DNA from: an uncultured Acidobacteriota bacterium
GTDB lineage: Bacteria; Acidobacteriota; Thermoanaerobaculia; Gp7-AA8
DNA: 64,000 bases
Assembly (NCBI GenBank): GCA_937870635.1
Contig: CALMZP010000053.1
Coordinates: 62,001-126,000, forward strand
Direction: 5' to 3'
The translations under genes and the position numbers were made by a program. This document shows, one piece after another, positions 52,306 through 61,813 of the stretch (position 1 is its first letter; each line of letters begins with the position of its first letter). The notes under the pieces are model-generated. The model did no database searches. It saw nothing but the letters and a program-made list of their open reading frames with translations, and was not told the origin of the DNA.

Positions 52306-53037
52306 AACGTACTCGGCCAGCGCGTCCTGCCATGGCCTCATCGGCGGATCGCTCGTCATGGGCGTGTAACGGGGTCTCGGTGCGAGCCGGCGCATCTCCG
52401 CCTCCGTGATGCGATCGATCAGCGACGGATCGGCGCCGACGAGTCGCGCCGCCTCCAGCGCGAAGTCCTCGTACGACAGCACACCTTCGTTCACGATCGC
52501 GTGCACACCGGTTGTTCCGAACATTGCGGCCAGCCGCGTGACCAGATCCTCGACCCACGTCGTGCTCGCCCACGTATCGGTGATCGCGCTGACCCGCTCC
52601 CCACGTTTGAGCTTCGCGGCCACGGCGCTCAGGAAACTCTCCTTCCCTCGGCCGAAGACCCATGACGTACGAATCACCAGAGCGCGGTCGTTCAGTGAGG
52701 TCACAGCCTCTTCACCGGCCAGTTTCGTCCGCGCGTACACGTTCACCGGATCGAGCACGTAATTCGTGCTGAAGTGGATGATAGATGGTGCGTGGCGGGC
52801 CAGATTCGACGGCCCGGTGACGTTCACCGCCTCCGCGAGCCCCGGATCGCGCTCGCATTCGTCGACACCAATCACCGCACAATTGACGACGAGGTCGGGA
52901 CGAAGCGCCGACATTACTTCACGAACGGAGGCCGCATCGGTGATGTCGAGGTCGCGATGGGTGAGCGGAATCGCGCCGATCCGCCGGACGAGGGTCGATC
53001 CGATGAGGCCCGACGCTCCCGTGACGGCGATCTTCAC
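52243..53037 (-). CDS. rfbD: dTDP-4-dehydrorhamnose reductase-like protein (RmlD)
   Basis: 264 residues, GTG start at 53037. Short-chain reductase with VTGASGLIGSTLVRR (Rossmann), HFSTNYVLDP and YARTKLAGEEAV (catalytic Tyr/Lys), SWVFGRGKESFL and a C-terminal substrate part ending PRYTPMTSDPPMRPWQD. Family members reduce dTDP-4-keto-rhamnose for surface polysaccharide; no rmlA, B or C is near, so the substrate is not fixed. About 20 C-terminal residues after LAEYVQ are made by two GGCAGC-family repeats and are not part of the fold. It starts four bases after the hspR stop and may be read from the dnaK promoter. Confidence 0.8.
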   Translation of the reverse strand: MKIAVTGASGLIGSTLVRRIGAIPLTHRDLDITDAASVREVMSALRPDLVVNCAVIGVDECERDPGLAEAVNVTGPSNLARHAPSIIHFSTNYVLDPVNVYARTKLAGEEAVTSLNDRALVIRTSWVFGRGKESFLSAVAAKLKRGERVSAITDTWASTTWVEDLVTRLAAMFGTTGVHAIVNEGVLSYEDFALEAARLVGADPSLIDRITEAEMRRLAPRPRYTPMTSDPPMRPWQDALAEYVQECGSLLPRPESRRSKLRPA

Positions 53038-53041
53038 ACCG

Positions 53042-53419
53042 TCACTTTACCTTCGCCAGGTTCCTCGGTGCCGCTTTCACGAGCGCATTCTCACGCTCGA
53101 TGCCGTGCCGCCGGTCGAGCATCGTCTGCCGGATGAAATCGAGCAGGCGGTCGAACTCGACGTCGGCCTCGTGCATCATCCGCGCAAGCTGGAGCACCAC
53201 CTCCACTCCGGCCAGATTCACTCCGAGGTCACGGGTGAGGCAGAGGATCATCTCGAGCTTCTTGATCTCGTCGAGACCATAAAGCCTGGTATTGCCCGCG
53301 GTGCGGGCCGGTTTGATCAACCCCTCGCGCTCATACAGGCGCAGTGTCTGCGGATGAATGTTGTACCGCTCCGAGATGATCGAGATCATCACGTATCCGT
53401 CCGATCGTCTGCGAGGCAT
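53042..53419 (-). CDS. hspR: heat-shock repressor HspR (MerR family)
   Basis: 125 residues from the ATG at 53419; the longer frame to 53518 runs into a repeat. The MerR-type winged helix-turn-helix is VMISIISERYNIHPQTLRLY then EREGLIKPARTAGNTRLYG. A coiled-coil dimer helix follows with LARMMHEADVEFDRLLDFI. HspR represses dnaK operons by binding HAIR inverted repeats with DnaK as co-repressor. It is downstream of dnaK on the same strand, and a HAIR-like site is at 55475. Normal order in actinobacteria and relatives is dnaK-grpE-dnaJ-hspR; grpE and dnaJ are absent here. Confidence 0.9.
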   Translation of the reverse strand: MPRRRSDGYVMISIISERYNIHPQTLRLYEREGLIKPARTAGNTRLYGLDEIKKLEMILCLTRDLGVNLAGVEVVLQLARMMHEADVEFDRLLDFIRQTMLDRRHGIERENALVKAAPRNLAKVK

Positions 53420-53452
53420 GGTTTCTTGCGACTCCTGGCTTTCAGGGGGGTT

Positions 53453-53535
53453 GCTCTCCGTGTCTCTCTGTGTCCTCCGTGTTCTCAGTGGTTGAACCGC
53501 AGAGAGCACAGAGATCACAGAGAGACACAGAGAGC
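53453..53535. repeat. hairpin built from CTCTGTG words
   Basis: TCTCCGTGTCTCTCTGTGTC and CTCCGTGTTCTCAGTGG on the left face CGCAGAGAGCACAGAGATC and ACAGAGAGACACAGAGAGC on the right around TTGAAC. Another member of the head-to-head word class, located between dnaK and hspR, where it could partly terminate transcription after dnaK. Confidence 0.9.
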
Positions 53536-53545
53536 TCCCAATCGT

Positions 53546-55444
<1,899 letters not shown>

Positions 55445-55474
55445 ATCTGGTTCTCCTTCTGTAACTTAACGGCA

Positions 55475-55495
55475 CTTGAGTGCCGCGTTGTCAAG
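55475..55495 (-). promoter_or_regulatory. HAIR-like HspR operator over the dnaK promoter
   Basis: CTTGAGT, seven bases, TGTCAAG on the plus strand, compared with the HspR consensus CTTGAGT-N7-ACTCAAG: the left arm is exact and the right arm differs at two positions. On the minus strand the same site contains TTGACA, a good -35 box for dnaK; the -10 is less clear (a TTAAGT-like stretch about 18 bases on). HspR bound here would cover the -35. The site is 31 bases upstream of the dnaK ATG. Strong by position, unproven by experiment. Confidence 0.7.
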
Positions 55496-55557
55496 TTTCA
55501 CTACGATGATAAACCTGAGTCTATGATTGTTAATTCCGAGGCGCAAGGTGTCGAGCG

Positions 55558-55842
55558 GTGGAGAAACGAGCGCTCACCCCGCTCCGTATCTCATGCATGC
55601 TTCTGGCCGTCCTTGCAACGGTTCTGGTCGGTTCGGAGATGGTCTCAGGCGCGTTCGACCCCGCCGGTCGCTCCCCTCGGCAATCAGCCGCTCGAACGCC
55701 TTTCCTGGTCGAGCATAGGCACGTGGCGAATGTCGTTCGGAACCGAAGGCACGACACGAGTCTTCAAACTCCGTCGCCGCGGCAGACATGTCGTTTGCGT
55801 TCGCCGCGCTCCATCAGGTGTCGACTCGGCGGGCGGGATCGC
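55558..55842 (+). pseudogene. possible broken small exported protein
   Basis: A GTG at 55558 starts a frame with a signal-like helix (LRISCMLLAVLATVLVGSEM). After about 40 codons the protein-like sequence seems to change frame (LGNQPLERLSWSSIGTW, then RMSFGTEGTTRVFKLRRRG) and runs into a degenerate GC palindrome near 55830. Supporting evidence is composition only. The rest of the 55496-55902 gap, outside this and the dnaK regulatory site, shows nothing I recognise. Confidence 0.3.
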
Positions 55843-55902
55843 CGCGCTCCATTGCAATGGTCTTGCATCCTCCGTTGTTAAGATGATTTTCGGAGGGTTT
55901 CG

Positions 55903-56619
55903 ATGAACCAGCTTGATTTTCAGAGGCAGCAGCAGGGATGGGTGGGCGCGACGACGGTGGAGACGCAGGAACGCGTTCGCACGTTCATCCGGTCGGTCTA
56001 CGCGTGGATGTTCGGGGGGCTTCTCCTCACGGCGCTCGCCTCGCTCTGGGTGGTGGTCTCCCCGGCCATGCAGCAGCTGATCTTCGGCAACCGCGCGATG
56101 GTGTGGATTCTCTTCGCCGCCGAGATGGGCCTCGTGTTCTTCCTTTCGTTCCGGATCATGAAGATGACGGCCGCGACGGCCGCCAGCGTCTTCCTGGTCT
56201 TTTCGCTTCTCAATGGCCTGACGCTCAGCTCCATCTTTTTCGTCTACACGGCGGCATCGATCGTCGGTGCCTTTGCCTCGGCGGCCGGCATGTTCGGCGC
56301 CATGAGCATTTATGGTCTGCTCACCAAGCGCGACCTCACCTCCTGGGGATCATTCTTCTTCATGGGCCTGATCGGTATCGTCATCTGCAGCGTCGTGAAC
56401 ATCTTCCTGAACTCGACGGCGCTCGGCTGGACGATCTCCATCATTGGCGTGTTCGTGTTTCTCGGCCTCACAGCCTGGGACAACCAGAAGCTGAAGGCCT
56501 ACGCCATGGCGCCGGAGATGCGTGAGAATCTGGCCATCATCGGCGCGCTCGCGCTCTACCTCGACTTCATCAACCTCTTCATTTTCCTGCTTCGCATCTT
56601 TGGCGGCCGTCGCGATTAA
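55903..56619 (+). CDS. Bax inhibitor-1/YccA family membrane protein
   Basis: 238 residues with seven predicted membrane helices (for example MFGGLLLTALASLWVVV, WILFAAEMGLVFFLSF, SVFLVFSLLNGLTLSSIFF). The family signature ITAWDNQKLK-like block is present as GLTAWDNQKLKAYAM, and the acidic pair of the transport pore is in the last helices (YLDFINLFIFLLRIFGGR). Members such as YccA interact with the FtsH protease or act as pH-sensitive calcium channels; the hflKC genes at 21651 make an FtsH link plausible. GGAGGG precedes the ATG. Its TAA shares bases with the stop of the convergent DUF72 relic. Confidence 0.92.
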   Translation: MNQLDFQRQQQGWVGATTVETQERVRTFIRSVYAWMFGGLLLTALASLWVVVSPAMQQLIFGNRAMVWILFAAEMGLVFFLSFRIMKMTAATAASVFLVFSLLNGLTLSSIFFVYTAASIVGAFASAAGMFGAMSIYGLLTKRDLTSWGSFFFMGLIGIVICSVVNIFLNSTALGWTISIIGVFVFLGLTAWDNQKLKAYAMAPEMRENLAIIGALALYLDFINLFIFLLRIFGGRRD

Positions 56620-56804
56620 GCGGCGGCCCGCTTTTTCTGTTTCAGCAGGCGTTTGAGGGGGAGAGCGTTCTCGACGGCGTACGCTGAGTCGTCGTTGTCG
56701 AAGTAAACGTAAATCGCCTTCAGTTTGCGGCTCCACGCCCTGATCCGGTCGGCCCACTCCTCCATCTGCCGGTCGGAAGTACCAATGCGGATCTCCGCCG
56801 CCAT
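56616..56804 (-). pseudogene. DUF72 protein reduced to its two ends
   Basis: 62 codons in one open frame. The first ten (MAAEIRIGTS) match the start of DUF72 TIM-barrel proteins; from residue 14 (MEEWADRIRAW, then IYVYFDNDDSAYAVENALPL) it matches their last 45 residues. The roughly 180 residues of the barrel between are missing, without loss of frame. It cannot fold as the family does. It may be an annotated-looking mini-gene but is best read as an internal deletion. ATG at 56804; GC palindrome just upstream. Confidence 0.75.
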
Positions 56805-56815
56805 GCAGCTATCCG

Positions 56816-56844
56816 TCGGAGCGCGGGCTCTCGCCCGCGCCCCT
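56816..56844. repeat. GC palindrome, short copy
   Basis: GTCGGAGCGCGGGCTCTCGC then CCGCGCCCC, a shortened version of the common unit (GCGGGC-TCTC-GCCCGC). It occupies the gap between the DUF72 relic and the lipoprotein gene end at 56858. Confidence 0.8.
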
Positions 56845-56857
56845 CCATGATTTTTCG

Positions 56858-57598
56858 CTACGGATTGGAGTTGGTTACGACGGTGCGGCCACTCGATGAG
56901 GTCTCGACGCGAACGCCGGTTGCGGCGCGCGTTCCAACCACAGGAGGCGGATTCACGTTGAGCCTCGCCGACGTCCCGAGTGTCGGTGTCGCCAGGACGC
57001 TGCTCGCCGCGGGCGTCGCAGAACCCGCGATCCCGGTCGCCGTCGCGTTGCTCACTCCGGTCACACCGAAGTTGGCGCCGGTGACGGCGGTATTCGGGAC
57101 GACAGGCGCCGCCGTGGCACTGGCCACGAAACCGCCTTCGACGACGGCGACACCCTCAGCAGCGCCGCTCACGATGGCCGGAACGGCGACCGAGTTGACG
57201 GAGCTGTTGATGGTTTGCGGTGCGCCAAGATAGGCCGCGGGCGGGACGAACTGTCCCGTCGCATACTGCTGCGAAATGCCCACGGCGTTGTTGCCGGGCG
57301 CGGCAGGACCGAGCACGCGCCCCTGGTACCCGCGGTTCGCCTCGAGCACGGCGATCGCGTCGACGGAGGGGTCGACTGCGCCTGTCGAGATCATCGGCGG
57401 CGCGCCCGCTGTGGCGGGCGTGATCACCGCGCGCGGTGCCGCGGAACCACCGGCCATCGTGATCGTGGCGGGCTCACCCGCGCTCTGAACGTGGTTGGTC
57501 GTGCATCCGGACGCACCGGCGGAGACCGCCAGGGTCAGGATGAGAGCGCCGACGCTGAAGCGTCCGCGTAATTCTCGATTTTTCAATCGGTTGCTCAT
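56858..57598 (-). CDS. Ala/Val/Thr-rich lipoprotein of low complexity
   Basis: 246 residues; lipobox SAGASGC with Cys32. The mature part is rich in Ala, Val, Thr, Gly and Pro without charged clusters, and has loose repeats such as PNTAVTGANFGVTGVSNATA and GTSARLNVNPPPVVGTRAA, the look of an extended surface or beta-helix-like protein. A degenerate GC palindrome at 57465-57486 encodes QSAGEPA in the linker just after the lipidated Cys. Composition is unlike a globular enzyme. Function unknown. Confidence 0.7.
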   Translation of the reverse strand: MSNRLKNRELRGRFSVGALILTLAVSAGASGCTTNHVQSAGEPATITMAGGSAAPRAVITPATAGAPPMISTGAVDPSVDAIAVLEANRGYQGRVLGPAAPGNNAVGISQQYATGQFVPPAAYLGAPQTINSSVNSVAVPAIVSGAAEGVAVVEGGFVASATAAPVVPNTAVTGANFGVTGVSNATATGIAGSATPAASSVLATPTLGTSARLNVNPPPVVGTRAATGVRVETSSSGRTVVTNSNP

Positions 57599-57896
57599 GA
57601 GTGTCTCCTTGGTTTTCGACAGAGCAATACGCGGTTATTAAGAGCAATGGGAATGCCCGTTTCGCTCAGCCGTGGGAATGACTTGCAGCCATCGCGAAAG
57701 ACGAAAGGCAGCGACCTCGCGACGACCGCGCCACGTCATCCGACGGCGAAGCGCGGCGAAGGACCTCAAAAGGCGAAAGCCTCTCAGGATGACGTGCGCA
57801 CGCACCTCCGCCGGCGGGTGTCCACGCTCGCGTTCGCTAATAACCAGGTACAGCCATTGCTCTTCTTTCGCTCGATACTAAGGAGGTGAATTACAA
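57599..57896. other. divergent 298-base gap with a TCATCC-family hairpin
   Basis: Between the lipoprotein start at 57598 and the BON gene start at 57897. ACGTCATCC at 57733-57741 pairs with GGATGACGT at 57787-57795, and GCGAAGGACCTC lies inside, a degenerate member of the family seen at 19088. AAGGAGGTGA just before 57897 is the ribosome-binding site of the BON gene. No gene is visible. Confidence 0.6.
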
Positions 57897-58196
57897 ATGA
57901 AGCGTCAAATCAGTGTTCTCATGGTTCTTCTCGCTCTCTTCACCGTTGCCTGCGGTTCGATGAATCGCGCCACTCCCGAGGAGTGGGACAAGGCGGCGAT
58001 GGAGGCGGATGTCAGGGGCAAGGTTGCCACGGCCGTCCCCGGCAAGACGTTCGATATCGGTGTCTCGGTCAACGATGATAAGGTCGTCACTCTCACCGGT
58101 ACCGTCGACTCGTCCGCCGACAAGCGGGCGATCGGTGATGCGGCCAGCAGCGTCAACGGCGTTGCGAGAGTCATCAACAACATCACAGTCCGTTAA
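57897..58196 (+). CDS. BON-domain lipoprotein
   Basis: 99 residues with a lipoprotein signal (LMVLLALFTVAC, Cys19). One BON domain fills the mature part: ADVRGKVATAVPGKTFDIGV, VVTLTGTVDSSADKRAIGDA and the closing VNGVARVINNITV with the conserved Gly. BON proteins bind phospholipid and support the outer membrane under osmotic stress. AAGGAGGTGA precedes the ATG. A perfect hairpin follows the gene. Confidence 0.9.
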   Translation: MKRQISVLMVLLALFTVACGSMNRATPEEWDKAAMEADVRGKVATAVPGKTFDIGVSVNDDKVVTLTGTVDSSADKRAIGDAASSVNGVARVINNITVR

Positions 58197-58209
58197 CTGG
58201 TCCGAAGGA

Positions 58210-58234
58210 GAGCGCCGGTCGTTGACCGGCGCTC
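58210..58234 (+). terminator. hairpin after the BON gene
   Basis: GAGCGCCGGTC (58210-58220) and GACCGGCGCTC (58224-58234) form an eleven-pair perfect stem with a three-base loop, followed by CCATTTCCCC. It is 14 bases after the BON stop and 17 before the next ATG. The T-rich tail is short, but the stem is strong, so termination or attenuation is likely. Confidence 0.65.
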
Positions 58235-58250
58235 CCATTTCCCCACACAC

Positions 58251-59741
58251 ATGAAAATTCTCGTGACCGGCGGAACCGGTGTCGTTGGCGCCGGCGTGAT
58301 TCCAGAACTCCTTGCGCGCGGCCACGAGGTGCGGGTTCTCTCGCGGAACGCGGACGAAGATGCCCGTCGATGGCAGAACGTGGAGCCGGTGGCGGGCGAT
58401 GTATCGGACGCCATGAGCCTGCGCTCCGCAGTGGCCACCTGCGAGGCAGTGGTTCATATCGCCGGCATCGTCGCCGAACAGCCGCCCGAGGTGACGTTCG
58501 ACAAGGTCAACGTGCAGGGCACGCGGAACGTCGTCGACGAAGCGGTGCGGTCGGGGATGACACGCTTCATTTTCATGTCCTCGCTCGGTGCCGACCGCGG
58601 CTCGACCGACTACCACCGGTCCAAGCGCGAGGCCGAAGAGATCGTTCGCGCTGCGAATCTGCAGTGGACGATTCTGCGGCCGGGCAACGTGTATGGACCC
58701 GGAGACGAAGTCATCTCCACCATTCTAAAGATGATTCGCGCGCTTCCCGTGATTCCCGTCCTCGCTGCTGACGAGCATCGGTTTCAGCCGATCTGGTTCA
58801 GCGATCTCGGCAAGGCAACGGCGGCGGTCATCGAGCAAAACGACCTCGCGGGCCAGACTCTCGAGCTGGCTGGACCCGACGTGACGACGGTCAACGACAT
58901 CCTCGCGCGTCTGGGCGTGATCACGGGACGCACTCCCGTCAAAGTCCCGGTACCCATGCCGGTCGCCACATTCGCCGCGAAAGTCGCGGGGTACGCGGCA
59001 GACATCCCCTTCGACGATACGAAGCTGACGATGCTTCGTGAGAACAACGTCCTTGCCGAAGATTCGGACAACGTCCTCGAGCGCCTCGGCGTGGCCGGGA
59101 CGCCACTCGACGAGGGTCTGCGGAAGCTCGCCGACCTCCTTCCAGAGAACCTGCCGGAGAATGGCGTCGGCTCGATGCAGCACAAACGCTTCTGGGCCGA
59201 TATTGCGGGATCTCCGCACTCACCGGCCGCACTGATGACAATCTTCAAAGAGCGCGTCACGGACCTGATGCCGATCGAATTCGCATCGGAGCCGGGCGTC
59301 CCTACGACCATTCAGCGGGGCGTCACGATGACGGGAGCCCTTCCGCTCCGGGGCCATTTCCAGGTTCGGGTAGAGGTTTCGGAGCCGACTCGCGTCGTGT
59401 TCGCGACGCTGGAAGGCCATCCGCTCGCCGGCATCGTCGAATTCACCACGTCCGCTACGCAGACGGGCGTCCGGTTCGCGATCGACACCTGGACCCGCGC
59501 GTCGAACATCGTCGACTACCTGGCGATGAAAACCGTCGGAGAGCCGTCGCAGTCCGCCAACTGGCGTACGGTGGTCGAGAACGTCGTGGAAGCGAGCGGC
59601 GGCACATCGGACGGTGTGGAGACCCAGAGCCAGAAGCTCGACGAAGAAGAGGCCGAACTGGCCGCGGAGCGGATCCGGTCGATGATTCAGTCCCGCCAGC
59701 GGACGGAGTCAGCGTCGGATGAACGTGCGGCGAAGCGCTGA
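58251..59741 (+). CDS. NAD(P)-binding NDUFA9-like reductase with extra C-terminal domain
   Basis: 496 residues. The first 290 form an atypical short-chain dehydrogenase: ILVTGGTGVVGAGVIPELL, VVHIAGIVAEQPPEVTF, FIFMSSLGADRGSTDYHRSK and RPGNVYGPGDEVI match NDUFA9/YbjT-type NAD(P)-binding proteins. The C-terminal domain (about 305-450; FKERVTDLMPIEFASEPGV, VVFATLEGHPLAGIVEFTT) looks like a beta-alpha SRPBCC or lipid-binding module. The tail is charged and helical. Redox partner or substrate unknown. Its last 33 bases overlap the 3' end of the convergent FAD gene. Confidence 0.8.
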   Translation: MKILVTGGTGVVGAGVIPELLARGHEVRVLSRNADEDARRWQNVEPVAGDVSDAMSLRSAVATCEAVVHIAGIVAEQPPEVTFDKVNVQGTRNVVDEAVRSGMTRFIFMSSLGADRGSTDYHRSKREAEEIVRAANLQWTILRPGNVYGPGDEVISTILKMIRALPVIPVLAADEHRFQPIWFSDLGKATAAVIEQNDLAGQTLELAGPDVTTVNDILARLGVITGRTPVKVPVPMPVATFAAKVAGYAADIPFDDTKLTMLRENNVLAEDSDNVLERLGVAGTPLDEGLRKLADLLPENLPENGVGSMQHKRFWADIAGSPHSPAALMTIFKERVTDLMPIEFASEPGVPTTIQRGVTMTGALPLRGHFQVRVEVSEPTRVVFATLEGHPLAGIVEFTTSATQTGVRFAIDTWTRASNIVDYLAMKTVGEPSQSANWRTVVENVVEASGGTSDGVETQSQKLDEEEAELAAERIRSMIQSRQRTESASDERAAKR

Positions 59742-61139
59742 CTGTGCCGCCCAGTAGCCGCACATGCCATGCACTCCCCCGCCGGGCGGCGTGGAACTGG
59801 AGCAGAGGTAGATCCGCTCGTTCGGCGTCGCGTAGGGATGGAGCGTCGGAAACGGTCGCGTAAGGAACTGCGTGAGGTGATTGGCGCCGCCGGCGATGTC
59901 TCCGCCGATGAAGTTCGCGTCGTGTCTCTCGTACTGAGCGCTGTTCATCGTGTGGCGCGCGAGGATCAGCTTCGAGAAGCCTGGCGCGAACCGCTCGATC
60001 TGACGCTCGATCGGCGCAGTCATGTCCCGCGTGGAACCATGCGGAACGTGACAGTACGCCCAGCCGGTGTGCTTGCCGGCGGGCGCGCGCGTCGAATCGA
60101 ACATGCTCTGCTGCGCAACGAGGACGAAAGGCTTCCCGCTCGCCACTCCCTTCCAGGTAGCGCTCTCGTGTGCGGCGATCTCCTCGAACGTCCCCGCCAC
60201 ATGAACCGTCGCTGCGCGATGGCACGCCTCGGCCGTCCACGGGATCGGGCCGTCGAGTGCCCAATCGACTTTGAAGACTCCCGGCCCATAGCGGAAGGCC
60301 CGAAGCCGTTTCACATACCGCCCCGGAAGATCGCCGGCCGCTATGTCTGCGAGCTGCCGAGGCGTGACATCGAAGATGACGGCGCGCGCATCGGGGACGT
60401 CGCGCATCGAGGCGACTCGACGTCCTGTCGCCACCTCGCCTCCGAGCGAACGGAAGTACGCATCCATGGCGTGGATGATCTCCATCGAGCCACCTCTGGC
60501 AGCCGGCCATCCGACCGTATGAGCAGCGAGCGCCAACACCATACCGAACGAGGCTGATCCGACGTCTTCGAGCGGGAGGAACGCGTGCGCCGCACATCCG
60601 CCAAAAAGAGCACGTGTTTGGGCCGAGCGAAATCGTTTCGCGATCGACGCGGCCGACTGGAGTCCGGCCAGGCCGAAGCGCGCCATCGTGATTGGATGCT
60701 TCGGAAGAAGGCGGATGGGGCGGAGAATCTCGTCAAAAAGATCCCGGCTGTGCCTGACGAAGGGCGCCATCAGGCTTCGATACGCAGGGCCGTCTTCGCC
60801 CAGGCCTTCAACCGTTTCGTCGAATGATTCGATGAGCTTCGCTGCGGATCCGTCGTCGAACGGATGCGCGATGGCAGCCGGCGACCATGCCCACTCCAGT
60901 CCGTGCTGTTCGAGGGGCAGTTCGCTCAGGAATGGTGAAACGACGCCCATAGGATGAATGGCCGAGCAGACGTCGTGACGAAAGCCCTCGAGGGTCAGCG
61001 GTTCGGTTCGTGCCCCGCCGCCCACGGTTTCATTGGCTTCGAGGATCAGAACCGAAAGGCCGGTCCGGGCCAGGGCGATGGCCGCCGCGTAACCGTTCGG
61101 GCCGGCGCCCACGACCACCGCGTCATAACGCTTCTGCAC
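59709..61139 (-). CDS. FAD-dependent oxidoreductase, phytoene-desaturase/carotenoid type
   Basis: GTG at 61139 gives 476 residues; the in-frame reading to 61418 is not used because the dinucleotide-binding motif would then be far from the start. The N-terminal FAD site is DAVVVGAGPNGYAAAIALA then LILEANETVGGGARTEPLTL. The second conserved block is near the end (ERIYLCSSSTPPGGGVHGMCGYWAA). These are the marks of NAD(P)/FAD-dependent phytoene-dehydrogenase-like enzymes (CrtI/RetSat relatives). No crtB or other carotenoid gene is present, so a saturase role on another isoprenoid or fatty substrate is equally possible. Confidence 0.87.
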   Translation of the reverse strand: MQKRYDAVVVGAGPNGYAAAIALARTGLSVLILEANETVGGGARTEPLTLEGFRHDVCSAIHPMGVVSPFLSELPLEQHGLEWAWSPAAIAHPFDDGSAAKLIESFDETVEGLGEDGPAYRSLMAPFVRHSRDLFDEILRPIRLLPKHPITMARFGLAGLQSAASIAKRFRSAQTRALFGGCAAHAFLPLEDVGSASFGMVLALAAHTVGWPAARGGSMEIIHAMDAYFRSLGGEVATGRRVASMRDVPDARAVIFDVTPRQLADIAAGDLPGRYVKRLRAFRYGPGVFKVDWALDGPIPWTAEACHRAATVHVAGTFEEIAAHESATWKGVASGKPFVLVAQQSMFDSTRAPAGKHTGWAYCHVPHGSTRDMTAPIERQIERFAPGFSKLILARHTMNSAQYERHDANFIGGDIAGGANHLTQFLTRPFPTLHPYATPNERIYLCSSSTPPGGGVHGMCGYWAAQSALRRTFIRR

Positions 61140-61198
61140 TCGGCGGGATGCTACACGCCCTGTGCCACGAAAAAAAAACGAGCCGGGGGGTAGGGAAA

Positions 61199-61243
61199 CG
61201 GCCGCGACGGTCACTCCTTCAAGGATGAGACTCGTCGCGGCCG
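61199..61243. terminator. strong hairpin upstream of a small gene
   Basis: CGGCCGCGACG (61199-61209) and CGTCGCGGCCG (61233-61243) pair perfectly, with GTCACTCCTT / AAGGATGAGAC extending the stem imperfectly over the loop. It lies between the divergent FAD gene start (61139) and the small gene start (61273), a position that fits a leader attenuator better than a terminator. A gene frame open across it from 61162 should not be used as coding. Confidence 0.55.
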
Positions 61244-61272
61244 CCCCGCCTGACTCGAAGCCGGAAGGAGAA

Positions 61273-61437
61273 ATGGAGACACTCCTCCTCCCCCCCGCCC
61301 ATCTGGAGTTTCTCGGCCGGCTCGGCCGGGAATTGAACCCTGCCATGCCCGTCGCCTTCGGCGCTCCACACGTCGTGCGTACTCTCCTCGAAAAGCTCGA
61401 GGAAGCGCAGAACCGCAAGCTGAAGTCGCGCGATTAG
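61273..61437 (+). CDS. small helical protein facing the RHH gene
   Basis: 54 residues from the ATG at 61273, which has GGAAGGAG directly before it. Sequence such as LLPPAHLEFLGRLGRELNP, HVVRTLLEKLEEAQNRKLK suggests a short strand followed by two helices, a ribbon-helix-helix-like shape. It converges with the RHH gene at 61434, with overlapping stop codons in the loop of a terminator. Possible DNA-binding or partner protein; not certain to be expressed. Confidence 0.5.
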   Translation: METLLLPPAHLEFLGRLGRELNPAMPVAFGAPHVVRTLLEKLEEAQNRKLKSRD

Positions 61438-61451
61438 CGCGACTTTTTCTT
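61423..61451 (+). terminator. intrinsic terminator with stop codons of two genes in its loop
   Basis: AAGTCGCGC at 61423-61431 and GCGCGACTT at 61437-61445 pair perfectly around GATTA, followed by TTTCTT on the plus strand. The TAG of the plus-strand gene (61435-61437) and the TAA of the minus-strand gene (61436-61434) lie in the loop and its edge. Only the plus strand has a T run, so it ends the small gene at 61273 and not the RHH gene. Confidence 0.7.
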
Positions 61452-61712
61452 GGGGGCGTTGCTTGTCAGCAACTCGACAAGCGTATCGATTGAATCGGCC
61501 TGCGACAGATCGACTCCGCTCTGGAAAGCGGCTTCGATCAATCCGCGGATCAGCTCCGCGCGACTGATGGCTTTTCCGTGTTTGAGGCGGATGTCGATCG
61601 CCAGCCGGTCGAGATACGCAACATGCCTGTCGAGCAGCACCACAGTGATCTTCGCCCAGGGCTCGGTGTGAACAATTGGCCGCCCACGATTACTTTTTGC
61701 AGCAGGACTCAC
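61434..61712 (-). CDS. ribbon-helix-helix type protein
   Basis: 92 residues, GTG start at 61712 preceded by AAGGAGAA. Sequence PWAKITVVLLDRHVAYLDRL, then IRLKHGKAISRAELIRGLIE is a basic beta-strand and two helices as in RHH/CopG DNA-binding proteins. The C-terminal KKKSR is encoded by the terminator stem. It could be an antitoxin-like regulator, but no toxin gene is recognisable next to it; the small gene facing it is the only candidate partner. Confidence 0.7.
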   Translation of the reverse strand: MSPAAKSNRGRPIVHTEPWAKITVVLLDRHVAYLDRLAIDIRLKHGKAISRAELIRGLIEAAFQSGVDLSQADSIDTLVELLTSNAPKKKSR

Positions 61713-61813
61713 GAGTTCTCCTTAACAAATCTGAGAGAGAGAGGCCACGAGTTTACTTCCCTCCCGATCCGCTGTCTATCTTTCCGCAACGGAGGACGGC
61801 TCCGCCTGCCGGT

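Noticed and set aside
61273-61712. Toxin-antitoxin module from the RHH gene and its facing neighbour
   Set aside because: The genes converge rather than form an operon, and neither has a toxin motif.
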